Made by a program: the position numbers and the translations under genes. Of a stretch of DNA of 64,000 nt, positions 37,873-46,823 are shown in pieces; position 1 is the first letter of the stretch, and every line of letters begins with the position of its first letter. Origin of the DNA: Ignavibacteriales bacterium (GTDB taxonomy: Bacteria; Bacteroidota; Ignavibacteria; Ignavibacteriales; Ignavibacteriaceae); assembly GCA_016707585.1 (NCBI GenBank), contig JADJHL010000011.1, positions 434,001 through 498,000 on the forward strand, in the 5' to 3' direction. Below the pieces are notes generated by a model, which searched no databases, was not told the DNA's origin, and was given only the letters and a program-made list of their open reading frames with translations.

Positions 37873-39492
37873 ATGGAAAAACTTTTGTTACTAGGCGCTG
37901 AGGCTATTGCTCAAGGCGCAATTGATGGGGGAATGTCTGGCGTTTATGCTTATCCCGGAACACCATCCACAGAAATAACCGAGTACGTTCAACACAATAA
38001 AACTGCAGTTGAAAGAAAACTGCATAGCCAATGGTCTGCAAATGAAAAAACTGCAATGGAAGCCGGACTTGGAATGAGTTACGCCGGTAAACGTGCAATG
38101 GTTTGTATGAAGCACGTTGGTTTAAATGTTGCTGCTGATGCGTTTATCAATTCTGCAATAACCGGTGTTAATGGCGGATTGATTGTAACTGTTGCTGATG
38201 ATCCTTCAATGCACTCATCACAAAATGAACAGGACTCACGTTTCTTCGGCAAGTTTGCAATGATTCCTATTTTTGAACCTGCAAGTCAGCAGGAAGCTTA
38301 TGATATGGCTTATGAGGGATTTGAACTTTCTGAAAAATTAAAAATTCCAATTATGATGCGCATAACTACAAGACTCGCACATTCACGAGCAGGAATTGAA
38401 ACTCGTCCGTTGAAACAAGAGAACAAATTAAAATATCCTGAAGATCCGATTCAATTTGTTCTTCTTCCATCAAACGCAAGAAAAAGATATAAAGGTTTGT
38501 TGGGATTGCAATCACTTATGGAACAGGAAGCAGAAAGATCATCTTTTAATACTTATTATCCCGCAAGAAATAAATCACTCGGCATAATTGCGTGTGGAAT
38601 TGCATTTAATTATTTAATGGAAAATTATCCTGAAAGAAAATTCCCACATCCTGTATTGCAGCTTGGCCAGTATCCGTTACCTTTTTCTAAAGTTGAAAAA
38701 ATTGTTAATGAATGTGAGCATATTTTGATTCTAGAAGATGGATATCCGCTTGTTGAAGAAATGTTAAAAGGTTACTTAGATAAGAACAGCAAGATTAAGG
38801 GAAGGTTGGATGGAACAATTCCGCGTGATGGTGAATTGAATCCAGATATTGTTGCCAAAGCTTTAGGGTTAGAAGTAAAGATTGGAAAACAAGTTCCCTC
38901 AATCGTAGCAAATCGTCCACCCGAACTTTGTGCCGGTTGCAGTCACAGAGATATTTACAATGCACTTAACGAAACGATGAAAGAATTTGGCAAGCAAAAG
39001 GTTTTTTCAGATATCGGATGTTATACACTTGGTGCACTTCCTCCGTGGAATTCAATTAATTCCTGCGTTGATATGGGCGCATCTATAACAATGGCTAAAG
39101 GTGCGGCTGATGCCGGCGTTCATCCTGCAATTGCAGTTATTGGTGATTCGACTTTTACTCATAGCGGAATGACTGCTTTGCTTGATGCAATTGTTGAAAA
39201 CACTCCAATGACTGTTATTATTTCTGATAATGGAACAACCGGAATGACAGGAGGACAAGCTTCACACGCAACAGGCAGATTGGAAGAAATTTGTATTGGT
39301 TTAGGTGTAAAACCAGAACACGTAAAAGTTTTAACTCCATTACCAAAATATCACGATGAAATGGTAAAAGTCCTTAGAGAAGAAATGTTGTATGAAGGTG
39401 TTTCAGTTGTAATCCCTAGAAGGGAATGTATCCAAACTTTAGCAAGAAGTAAGAAAGATGTTAGAGTTAAAGTGGAAGAGGTTGTGAAATGA
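37873..39492 (+). CDS. iorA: indolepyruvate ferredoxin oxidoreductase alpha subunit
   Basis: 539 residues. The N-terminal pyrimidine domain starts LLGAEAIAQGAIDGGMSGVYAYPGTPSTEI. The thiamine-diphosphate domain has PELCAGCSHRDIY and GDSTFTHSGMTALLDAI...ISDNGTTGMTGGQ. It oxidatively decarboxylates aryl pyruvates (from Trp, Phe, Tyr) to acyl-CoA, passing electrons to ferredoxin. The protein stops just after RRECIQTLARSKK, where archaeal homologues continue into a two-[4Fe-4S] ferredoxin domain. AGGAGAGG precedes the ATG. It overlaps iorB by four bases. Confidence 0.93.
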   Translation: MEKLLLLGAEAIAQGAIDGGMSGVYAYPGTPSTEITEYVQHNKTAVERKLHSQWSANEKTAMEAGLGMSYAGKRAMVCMKHVGLNVAADAFINSAITGVNGGLIVTVADDPSMHSSQNEQDSRFFGKFAMIPIFEPASQQEAYDMAYEGFELSEKLKIPIMMRITTRLAHSRAGIETRPLKQENKLKYPEDPIQFVLLPSNARKRYKGLLGLQSLMEQEAERSSFNTYYPARNKSLGIIACGIAFNYLMENYPERKFPHPVLQLGQYPLPFSKVEKIVNECEHILILEDGYPLVEEMLKGYLDKNSKIKGRLDGTIPRDGELNPDIVAKALGLEVKIGKQVPSIVANRPPELCAGCSHRDIYNALNETMKEFGKQKVFSDIGCYTLGALPPWNSINSCVDMGASITMAKGAADAGVHPAIAVIGDSTFTHSGMTALLDAIVENTPMTVIISDNGTTGMTGGQASHATGRLEEICIGLGVKPEHVKVLTPLPKYHDEMVKVLREEMLYEGVSVVIPRRECIQTLARSKKDVRVKVEEVVK

Positions 39493-40073
39493 AATCAGAC
39501 ATAATACTATCAGGCGTTGGCGGACAAGGTATTCTTTCTATCGCTGCAGTTGTTGGGATGGCCGCTTTAGAAAATCATCTTTACTTAAAACAGGCAGAAG
39601 TCCACGGAATGAGTCAGCGCGGCGGTGCGGTACAATCTCATCTAAGAATTTCTGAAAAAGAAATTGCCAGCGATTTAATTCCTGAAGGAAGAGCAGATAT
39701 AATAATTTCTGTTGAGCCAATGGAATCACTACGCTACCTGCCGTGGCTTTCAGAAAATGGATGGCTCGTTACAAACACAACTCCATTTGTTAACATAACA
39801 GATTACCCGGATATGAAAGTGCTGATTGCTGAGATCGAAAAACTTCCGCACAACATTGCAATAAACGCTGATGAAATAGCCAGACAAGTAAAATCTCCAC
39901 GATCATCAAATATGGTAATACTTGGTGCTGCTTCTCCGTTTATAGATATTCCATATCAATCACTTGAAAACGGAATAAAGAAAATCTTTGAAAGAAAAGG
40001 GGAGAAGATAGTTCAGCTAAACATAGATGCGTTAAAAGCTGGAAGAGAATTTTCTGAAGCAAAAAGGAACTAA
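39489..40073 (+). CDS. iorB: indolepyruvate ferredoxin oxidoreductase beta subunit
   Basis: 194 residues, the usual beta-subunit length. Conserved opening IILSGVGGQGILSIAAVVGMAAL is the pyruvate ferredoxin oxidoreductase gamma-type fold, followed by EVHGMSQRGGAVQSHLRI. It pairs with IorA to form the heterodimer or heterotetramer. ATGA overlap with iorA shows co-translation. A strong palindrome follows. Confidence 0.93.
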   Translation: MKSDIILSGVGGQGILSIAAVVGMAALENHLYLKQAEVHGMSQRGGAVQSHLRISEKEIASDLIPEGRADIIISVEPMESLRYLPWLSENGWLVTNTTPFVNITDYPDMKVLIAEIEKLPHNIAINADEIARQVKSPRSSNMVILGAASPFIDIPYQSLENGIKKIFERKGEKIVQLNIDALKAGREFSEAKRN

Positions 40074-40081
40074 GAAAATTT

Positions 40082-40128
40082 TACCACAGAGAAACAGAGT
40101 CACAGAGCTCTCTGTGCCTCTGTGGTTA
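40082..40128. repeat. extragenic palindrome (ACCACAGAG family)
   Basis: TACCACAGAGAAACAGAG and CTCTCTGTGCCTCTGTGGTTA form a long imperfect inverted repeat with centre CACAGAGCTCTCTGTG. This lies in the gap between convergent iorB and pepP and can terminate both transcripts. Confidence 0.65.
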
Positions 40129-40134
40129 CAGGTA

Positions 40135-41523
40135 TTAACTTTTTGCCCAGGCTTCTACATCATCAACTTCTTTTGGGATTGGACGACCAAGAACTTTGTA
40201 GCCTGTTTGTGTAACAAGAATATTATCTTCAATTCTTATTCCGCCAAAGTCACGATACTCTTCAACCTTATCATAATCAATAAAGTTTTTAAATTTTTTC
40301 TTAGCCTTCCACTGATCGATGAGTTCAGGAATAAAATAAATTCCAGGTTCGCAAGTAAAAACAAAACCCGGTTTTAATTCTTTAGCTAATCTTAAATATG
40401 CCAATCCAAACTGATCGCTGCGCTTTGTTTTTTCATCATAGCCAACAAAATCTTCACCAAGGTTTTCCATATCGTGTACATCAAGCCCCATCATATGTCC
40501 AAGTCCGTGTGGAAAGAAAAGTGCATGTGCACCAGCTTTAACAGCGGCATTCAAATCACCTTTCATCAAACCAACTTGTGATAAACCAGCCGCTATAATT
40601 TTTGCAGCCGTCAAGTGTACATCAACATGCTTAACGCCAGGTTTAATCATATTGATAGCATTTTTTTGTGCAGTAAGAACAATTTCATAAATCTCGCGTT
40701 GTTTATAAGAAAACTTTCCGCCAACCGGAGTTGTACGTGTAATATCGCTTGCATAGTGAAGTAAAGATTCTGCACCAGAATCACAAACAAGTAAATCACC
40801 TTCCTTTAAAACATTTCCGTAGTGATGATTGTGTAATATTTGTCCGTTCTTAGAAACGATTGGAGTAAATGATACGCCACTTCCAACAGAAAGAGCAATT
40901 CCTTCAATTGCGCCGGCGATGTCTCTTTCAATTACACCAGGCTTTGCCATTTTCATTGCAGTCGTGTGCATCTGGTAAGCAATTTCCATTGCATATTCTA
41001 TCTCTGCCACTTCTTCTTCAGCTTTAAGAGAACGTTGAGCAACAACCGCTTCGATTAATTTTTTAGAAAATTTACTTTTTAGTTTATAAGGATTTTCGCC
41101 AAGCAAATTTGCAATTTTAAGTGATTGATCACCACGATAAGTTGGAAGAAAATGAAACTTAGTTTGTTTTTTCTTTTTTGATATTAAAAACTTTTCAAGT
41201 TTATCTATTGATTCAGAATTTTCAATTCCAATTAATGCGGCAAGTTCTGCAAGCTTTGGTTGTGCTCCCATCCAAACGGTATCTTCAACACTAAATTCAT
41301 ATCCAAACAAATAATCTTTGTTTTCATCAAGATCGATAACACCAAACATGTTAGGAACATCAATTCCAAAATAGTAAAGAAATGAACTATCCTGTCTAAA
41401 CTTATATGTGTTGCCTGGATAATTTAAAGCAGATTCATCGTTACCAGGAAAAAGAAGAATTCCGTTTTTAAAATTTTTCTTAAGTGCATTTCTTCTATCG
41501 ATATAAACCTGTTTATCAAACAT
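40135..41523 (-). CDS. pepP: Xaa-Pro aminopeptidase (M24B)
   Basis: 462 residues. An N-terminal creatinase-like domain (RDSSFLYYFGIDVPNMFGVIDLD-type) precedes the pita-bread metalloprotease domain. Metal ligands appear as VCDSGAE, YASDITRT, HGLGHMMGLDVHD, FTCEPGIY and GIRIEDNILVT (two Asp, one His, two Glu), all conserved. It removes the N-terminal residue from peptides with Pro at position two using Mn or Co. AAGGAG precedes the ATG. Confidence 0.93.
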   Translation of the reverse strand: MFDKQVYIDRRNALKKNFKNGILLFPGNDESALNYPGNTYKFRQDSSFLYYFGIDVPNMFGVIDLDENKDYLFGYEFSVEDTVWMGAQPKLAELAALIGIENSESIDKLEKFLISKKKKQTKFHFLPTYRGDQSLKIANLLGENPYKLKSKFSKKLIEAVVAQRSLKAEEEVAEIEYAMEIAYQMHTTAMKMAKPGVIERDIAGAIEGIALSVGSGVSFTPIVSKNGQILHNHHYGNVLKEGDLLVCDSGAESLLHYASDITRTTPVGGKFSYKQREIYEIVLTAQKNAINMIKPGVKHVDVHLTAAKIIAAGLSQVGLMKGDLNAAVKAGAHALFFPHGLGHMMGLDVHDMENLGEDFVGYDEKTKRSDQFGLAYLRLAKELKPGFVFTCEPGIYFIPELIDQWKAKKKFKNFIDYDKVEEYRDFGGIRIEDNILVTQTGYKVLGRPIPKEVDDVEAWAKS

Positions 41524-41693
41524 AAATCTCCTTAAAAGTATTTATATAATTATATCTGATGTAAAGTTAGAAAATTATTGTGTGGATTTCCAGAAAGGTC
41601 AACAGAATTGGGATGAAATGTGATATAACTCCAAACAATAATTTAGAATAATTAAAGAAAAATGATTACTGAACTATCCATAATATTTTAAAC

Positions 41694-42506
41694 TTATTTT
41701 TTTGTTTTTGATAAACTTACTTTGTTTTCTGTTTGTTTTCTTAACATAAAAAAGAGTCCGCCAAGAACAAAAGGTATGCTTAGTATTTGTCCCATATCCA
41801 GAATCATCCCTTTTTCAAAAGCCGATTGTTCCACTTTTAAGAACTCTACAAAAAATCTAAAACCAAAAATTAATACAAGAAATAATCCGAAAAGAAATCC
41901 TTGTTTCGTTTTTTTATCTGTTTTGAAGTAAACAAAATATAGAATGATGAATGAGATTAAATAAAATATTGCTTCATAAAGTTGAGATGGATGTCGCGGA
42001 ACATTATCAACTCTCGCAAAAATAAAAGCCCATGGAACATCAGTTGCCGTTCCAATAATTTCCGAGTTAAATAAATTTCCTAAACGAATTAACACAGCAG
42101 CGAGCGCAACTACAATTACAACACGATCAAGAATCCATAACATCGTTTTATCATTTTGCTTTTTTGTAAGAAAATAAATTGATAATGGAATACCAATTGC
42201 AGCGCCGTGACTTGCAAGGCCGCCTTCCCAAACTTTTATCATCTCAAACGGATTTGATAAATAATAAACAGGATCATAAAACAAACAATGTCCAAGTCGA
42301 GCACCAATAACAGTTCCCAGAATTACATAAATAGAAAGTTGTTCAAGATCAGTTTGAGGCTTTTTTTCTAACTTATAAATATTTGTAAGAATCATATAGC
42401 CAAAAACAAAACCTGAGGCAAAAAGCAATCCGTACCAGCGCAATGTAATTGGTCCAAGTTTTACTATTTCAGGACTAACGTCCCAGAAGATTGATGAGAT
42501 TATCAT
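41694..42506 (-). CDS. lgt: prolipoprotein diacylglyceryl transferase
   Basis: 270 residues and seven membrane helices. The family signatures are present: LRWYGLLFASGFVFGY, IGARLGHCLFYDPVYYL, WEGGLASHGAAIG and PRHPSQLYEA. Lgt moves diacylglycerol from phosphatidylglycerol to the lipobox cysteine, the first step of lipoprotein maturation. The many lipoproteins in this window depend on it. It follows the NYN gene on the same strand. Confidence 0.95.
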   Translation of the reverse strand: MIISSIFWDVSPEIVKLGPITLRWYGLLFASGFVFGYMILTNIYKLEKKPQTDLEQLSIYVILGTVIGARLGHCLFYDPVYYLSNPFEMIKVWEGGLASHGAAIGIPLSIYFLTKKQNDKTMLWILDRVVIVVALAAVLIRLGNLFNSEIIGTATDVPWAFIFARVDNVPRHPSQLYEAIFYLISFIILYFVYFKTDKKTKQGFLFGLFLVLIFGFRFFVEFLKVEQSAFEKGMILDMGQILSIPFVLGGLFFMLRKQTENKVSLSKTKK

Positions 42507-42564
42507 TGTAATTATATATGTAATTAATAAATTGTGATGAAAATATAACGAGTAAAAATTATCG

Positions 42565-43188
42565 TTACCAATTTTCTGGTTTGTAAATATTAGCCTTTAG
42601 AATTTGATCTGGTAACTGAGATGAGGCTAAAACACCTTCTCTAATACGCTTTACAAAATCAGCATACTGCATTAACTCTTTTGATGGATGTCCTTTTCCT
42701 GGCATAAATAAACCTAATTTTTTATTGGGATGATGCCTTTTTACTAATTTCATTGCTTCTGATAAATCACTATCGTTTGAAACAACGACAGCGCAATCAA
42801 ATTTGTTTAACCAAGCATCATTTAATAATTGCACAGCAATATTAACATCAGAGCCTTTTTCTTCGGTCTTAATAATTTTCACACTTTTTTTATTTGTATC
42901 TGGTTTTGCTAATGGCGCAAGAACCTCGTGAGTTAAAAAATGCCCATAGAAAATTTCAATTTCAGGTATTGTTAATTCTAGCGCACGAATGAAAGTCTTT
43001 TGTTTTATTGGTTTTTGTGGATTGTATTTGCCAGAAACTAAAGCTGTAAAGTATTTGATCTTGATTATCTGATTTTGTTCTGATAGTAATTTTTCAAATA
43101 AAGATTTAAAGTTTATCCATTTATAAGGTGTTCCTTTTACAGCTCGATAGTAAAAATTAAATCCATCTATATAAATGTAAGTTCGCAT
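42565..43188 (-). CDS. NYN/LabA-type PIN-like nuclease domain protein
   Basis: 207 residues. The start RTYIYIDGFNFYYRAVKG, the middle GSDVNIAVQLLNDA and CAVVVSNDSDLSEAMKLVKRHHPNKKLGLFMP supply the Asp cluster of NYN (DUF88/LabA) nucleases. The fold resembles PIN RNases and is often involved in RNA turnover. It lies between topA and lgt; the twin hairpins upstream end the topA transcript, so it is probably transcribed separately. Confidence 0.82.
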   Translation of the reverse strand: MRTYIYIDGFNFYYRAVKGTPYKWINFKSLFEKLLSEQNQIIKIKYFTALVSGKYNPQKPIKQKTFIRALELTIPEIEIFYGHFLTHEVLAPLAKPDTNKKSVKIIKTEEKGSDVNIAVQLLNDAWLNKFDCAVVVSNDSDLSEAMKLVKRHHPNKKLGLFMPGKGHPSKELMQYADFVKRIREGVLASSQLPDQILKANIYKPENW

Positions 43189-43202
43189 ATAAAATTTGAT
43201 TG

Positions 43203-43258
43203 TTTAAAAAAGCAAGAGCCACCGAAGTGACTCTGCGCCCTTGGTCGAAACCAAAGGG
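43203..43258 (-). terminator. twin TTCG-loop hairpins, topA terminator
   Basis: Read on the minus strand, hairpin 1 is CCCTTTGGT-TTCG-ACCAAGGG (43238-43258, one bulged T). Hairpin 2 is AGAGTCAC-TTCG-GTGGCTCT (43215-43234), with a canonical C(UUCG)G tetraloop. They are three bases apart and are followed by TGC and a T6 run. This is an unusually stable terminator located about 70 bp past the topA stop. Confidence 0.85.
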
Positions 43259-43327
43259 GTGGTTAAAAACCGAAACAAAATTAGGTTAGATTTTTTTTAA
43301 AAGCAATTCAATAAAACAAATATCACA

Positions 43328-45670
43328 TTATTCCGCTTTCTTTCTAAAAACTCTTTTCTTTCCTTTGGTTTCAACCGCATTTTTATCCAGCTCTACGCAT
43401 TCTTCATAAGTAAAGGATGACGGTTCGCGATCTTTAGGAAGCTTTACATTTTTCTTCCCGGCTTTTAAATATGGTCCCCATCTTCCATTAAGAATCTGAA
43501 AAGTTGGATCTTCATCAAAAACTTTAATAAACTTTTCAGCATCAGCAATTCGTTTTGCTTCTATGACAGCAATTGCATCTTCTTCAGAAACTGTATGTGG
43601 ATCAAATTCTTTTTTCAGCGAAATGAATTTTCCATCGTGTCTTAAGTAAGGTCCAAACCTTCCAATCGCGGCAACAATTTCTTTGTCTTCAAAAGTTCCA
43701 ACAACTCTTGGGAGTTTAAATAATTCTAACGCTTCCTCAAGAGTCAGCAACTCCATTTTCTGATCTCTTCTAATTCCGGCATATTCTGGTTTTGCTTCAG
43801 GATCATTTGGATCAGTTAACTGTGCCACAGGGCCAAATCGTGCCATACGAACTGAAACTGTTTTTTTAGTTTTTGGATCGACGCCAAGAATTCTTTCGCC
43901 GGAAACTCGTTCACTTGTTTCGGTAGTATGTTCAACTAATTTGTGAAATGGTGTGTAAAACTCTTCGAGCATTGCATGATAAGTCATTTTTCCCAATGCA
44001 ATTTCATCAAGTTCATCTTCAACGTGTGCAGTAAATTGATAATCCATAATTTGCGGAAAATGCTGATTAAGAAAATCCGTTACAAGCATTGCAATATCAG
44101 CAGGAAAAAGTTTCCCTTTATCCGCACCTGTGATTTCAGTTTTATCTTCGCGTTTTATTTCTTTCTTCTTGTTTAACGTTAAAATTTTATACGCTCGCTC
44201 TGTTCCCATTCGTTCTTCTTTATGAACATAACCACGCTTCTGTACAGTGCTTATTGTCGGGGCATAAGTTGATGGTCTTCCAATTCCAAGTTCCTCCAAC
44301 TTTTTCACAAGACTTGCTTCAGTAAATCTTGCAGAAGCACGAGTATATCTTTCAGTTGCAACAACTTCTTTCATATCAAGTTTTTGTCCAACTATTAATG
44401 GAGGAAGAATTGCATCATCACCACTTTCTGAATTTTCATCATCTGTATCTTCAAGATAAACTTTTAAAAATCCATCAAATTTTATTACTTCGCCTTTTGC
44501 AGTAAGAACATCTTTGTTGCCAGTGATTTTTATTTTTGCAGTTGTGCGTTCAATTTCTGCATCACTCATTTGAGATGCAATTGCACGCTTCCAAATCAAT
44601 TCATATAAAGCTTGTTCATCTTTTGGTCCATCAACTTTTTCTTTATTAAAATCAGTTGGACGAATTGCTTCGTGCGCTTCCTGGGCAGATTTAGATTTTG
44701 TTTTGAACTGTCTTCTTTCAAAATATTGTTTGCCAAAATCATGTTTAATTGTTTGTTCAGCAGCATCAAGAGCAAAATCAGAAAGATTAACAGAATCTGT
44801 ACGCATATAAGTTATCTTGCCTGCTTCATATAATCTTTGAGCAAGTAACATTGTGCGGGAAACAGAGTAACGTAATTTTCTGGAAGCTTCCTGCTGTAAA
44901 GTAGAAGTGTAAAATGGTGCAGCAGGTGAACGCTTAACAGGTTTCTTTTCAACATCATCAACAATAAAATCTGATTTAGAACATTGCTTTAAAAATTCTT
45001 CAGCTTCTTTTTCATCTTTTAAATATCGTGCAAGTTCTGCTCTAAGATTTGTTTTGTTTCCTTTATCATCTTCTACAACAAAATTTGCAATAACTTTGTA
45101 ACGGGATTCAGGAACAAAAGCATCAATTTCACGTTCACGTTCAACAATTAATCTAACAGCAACAGATTGAACACGACCGGCAGAAAGTTTAGATTTTATT
45201 TTTCGCCATAAAATTCCAGAAACTTCAAATCCAACCAAACGATCTAAAATTCTTCTTGCCTGCTGAGCATCAACAAGATGGTAATCTATTTTACGTGGAT
45301 TTTTTATTGCATTAAGAATGGCAGTTTTTGTGATTTCATCAAAAACTATTCGTTTTATTTTATCTTCTTCAAGTTCCAAAGCTTCTTTTAGATGCCAGGA
45401 AATTGCTTCTCCTTCGCGGTCCTCGTCAGTTGCAAGCCAAACTACTTCAGCTTTTTTAGAAAGTTTTTTTAATTCTGTAACAACTTTTTTCTTTTCTTCA
45501 GAAATTTTATAGAGTGGTTTAAAATTATTTTCAATATCCACTCCTTTATTTTTTTTCTCAAGATCACGTATGTGTCCGTAACTTGAGGTAACTAAAAAAT
45601 CTTTCCCCAAATAGCCTTCAATTGTCTTTGCTTTAGCGGGTGATTCTACGATAACTAAGTTTTTTGCCAT
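43328..45670 (-). CDS. topA: DNA topoisomerase I
   Basis: 780 residues. Toprim domain with Glu9 and the TDEDREGE metal motif (Asp82, Asp84), catalytic Tyr288 in ITYMRTDS, and the IGRPSTYAPTI signature. The C-terminus has glycine-rich repeats (GRFGPYLRHDGKF, GRWGPYLKAGKKN) rather than the zinc fingers of the E. coli enzyme. It relaxes negative supercoils by single-strand passage. AGAAGA precedes the ATG. The short Lys-rich tail is usual for this group. Confidence 0.97.
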   Translation of the reverse strand: MAKNLVIVESPAKAKTIEGYLGKDFLVTSSYGHIRDLEKKNKGVDIENNFKPLYKISEEKKKVVTELKKLSKKAEVVWLATDEDREGEAISWHLKEALELEEDKIKRIVFDEITKTAILNAIKNPRKIDYHLVDAQQARRILDRLVGFEVSGILWRKIKSKLSAGRVQSVAVRLIVEREREIDAFVPESRYKVIANFVVEDDKGNKTNLRAELARYLKDEKEAEEFLKQCSKSDFIVDDVEKKPVKRSPAAPFYTSTLQQEASRKLRYSVSRTMLLAQRLYEAGKITYMRTDSVNLSDFALDAAEQTIKHDFGKQYFERRQFKTKSKSAQEAHEAIRPTDFNKEKVDGPKDEQALYELIWKRAIASQMSDAEIERTTAKIKITGNKDVLTAKGEVIKFDGFLKVYLEDTDDENSESGDDAILPPLIVGQKLDMKEVVATERYTRASARFTEASLVKKLEELGIGRPSTYAPTISTVQKRGYVHKEERMGTERAYKILTLNKKKEIKREDKTEITGADKGKLFPADIAMLVTDFLNQHFPQIMDYQFTAHVEDELDEIALGKMTYHAMLEEFYTPFHKLVEHTTETSERVSGERILGVDPKTKKTVSVRMARFGPVAQLTDPNDPEAKPEYAGIRRDQKMELLTLEEALELFKLPRVVGTFEDKEIVAAIGRFGPYLRHDGKFISLKKEFDPHTVSEEDAIAVIEAKRIADAEKFIKVFDEDPTFQILNGRWGPYLKAGKKNVKLPKDREPSSFTYEECVELDKNAVETKGKKRVFRKKAE

Positions 45671-45802
45671 TATATCTTCTTTAATTTGAAAAAAACGCTT
45701 GCAAATTAACCGATAAAAAAAACAAAATTCAAAGTTAATTTGGTGAGCGCAAGCAATTTACTATTAAATCATTCGTTTTTATGAATAAAATTTTAACAAT
45801 AT

Positions 45803-46081
45803 TTGTTCAGTAAATCACAATTATTGATTCAATTGAACATAAAAATCATTTTAAATAGATTATTAAAACTTTTAGCAGTGCCATTTATTCTGCTTATCAA
45901 GATTTATCAGTTATTTATTTCGCCGATACTTCCGTCATCTTGCAGATATACACCAACTTGCTCGCATTATACCGCAGATGCATTAAAAAAGTATGGATTG
46001 TTAAAAGGTGGTTGGCTGGGAATTAAAAGAATTTCAAGATGTCATCCGTGGGGCGGAAGTGGATATGATCCGGTACCGTAA
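45803..46081 (+). CDS. yidD: membrane protein insertion efficiency factor YidD
   Basis: The conserved core LLKLLAVPFILLIKIYQLFISPILPSSCRYTPTCSHYTADALKKYG...GIKRISRCHPWGGSGYDPVP is the full YidD domain with its invariant Cys residues. The start is uncertain: no ATG precedes the domain, and TTG at 45803 or 45836 are candidates without a clear ribosome-binding site. YidD assists insertion of membrane proteins by YidC. It lies 8 bp ahead of mtgA. Confidence 0.92.
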   Translation: MFSKSQLLIQLNIKIILNRLLKLLAVPFILLIKIYQLFISPILPSSCRYTPTCSHYTADALKKYGLLKGGWLGIKRISRCHPWGGSGYDPVP

Positions 46082-46088
46082 TTAATAT

Positions 46089-46823
46089 ATGGCTAAAAAA
46101 ACATCTTCAAAAAAAATATCGTTTGGCAGAAGAATTTTTAATTTCTTTAAATGGATTTTAAAACTAGCAATTCTGTTTTTTGTGATTTCTGTTCTTCTTG
46201 TCTTTGCAATGAGATGGATAAATCCAATTATAAGCTCAATTATGATACAAAGACAAATAGCAGGATTGTTTGATGGTGAATTTGAACTGGTAAAATATCA
46301 TTGGGTAAGTTATGATGATGTTTCTAAATATATGCCAATTGCAATTGTGGCTGCTGAAGATCAGAACTTTCCTAATCACTTTGGATTTGATTTTAAACAA
46401 ATTGAAAAAGCATTAAAGGAAAATAAACGCGGCAGAAGAATTCGTGGCGCAAGTACAATATCGCAACAAGTTGCAAAAAATCTTTTTTTGTGGGAAGGTA
46501 AAAGTTTTGTACGCAAAGGTGTTGAAGCTTACTTTACATTATTAATAGAGTTGTTGTGGGATAAAGAAAGAATTCTTGAAGTGCATATGAACATTGCAGA
46601 AATGGGTGACAAGATTTTTGGAGTTGGAACTGCAAGTGTTGCATATTTTAAAATTCCTGCTGCAAAGTTATCTATAAGACAAGCGGCATTGTTGGCTGCT
46701 GTATTGCCGAATCCCAAAAAATATTCTGCGGTAAAACCGACTGGTTACGTTAGAGGAAGACAAAACTGGATTGTAAGACAAATCAATTCTCTTGGTGGAC
46801 CGGAGTATTTAAAAGATATTTAA
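46089..46823 (+). CDS. mtgA: monofunctional peptidoglycan transglycosylase
   Basis: 244 residues: one N-terminal TM (LAILFFVISVLLVFAM) and a GT51 domain with AIVAAEDQNFPNHFGFDF (catalytic Glu in EDQ), RGASTISQQVAKNLFLW and LNIAEMGDKIFGV-type motifs. It polymerises lipid II into glycan strands at the inner membrane. The upstream yidD gene is 8 bp away. It overlaps the convergent kinase gene by four bases. Confidence 0.94.
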   Translation: MAKKTSSKKISFGRRIFNFFKWILKLAILFFVISVLLVFAMRWINPIISSIMIQRQIAGLFDGEFELVKYHWVSYDDVSKYMPIAIVAAEDQNFPNHFGFDFKQIEKALKENKRGRRIRGASTISQQVAKNLFLWEGKSFVRKGVEAYFTLLIELLWDKERILEVHMNIAEMGDKIFGVGTASVAYFKIPAAKLSIRQAALLAAVLPNPKKYSAVKPTGYVRGRQNWIVRQINSLGGPEYLKDI

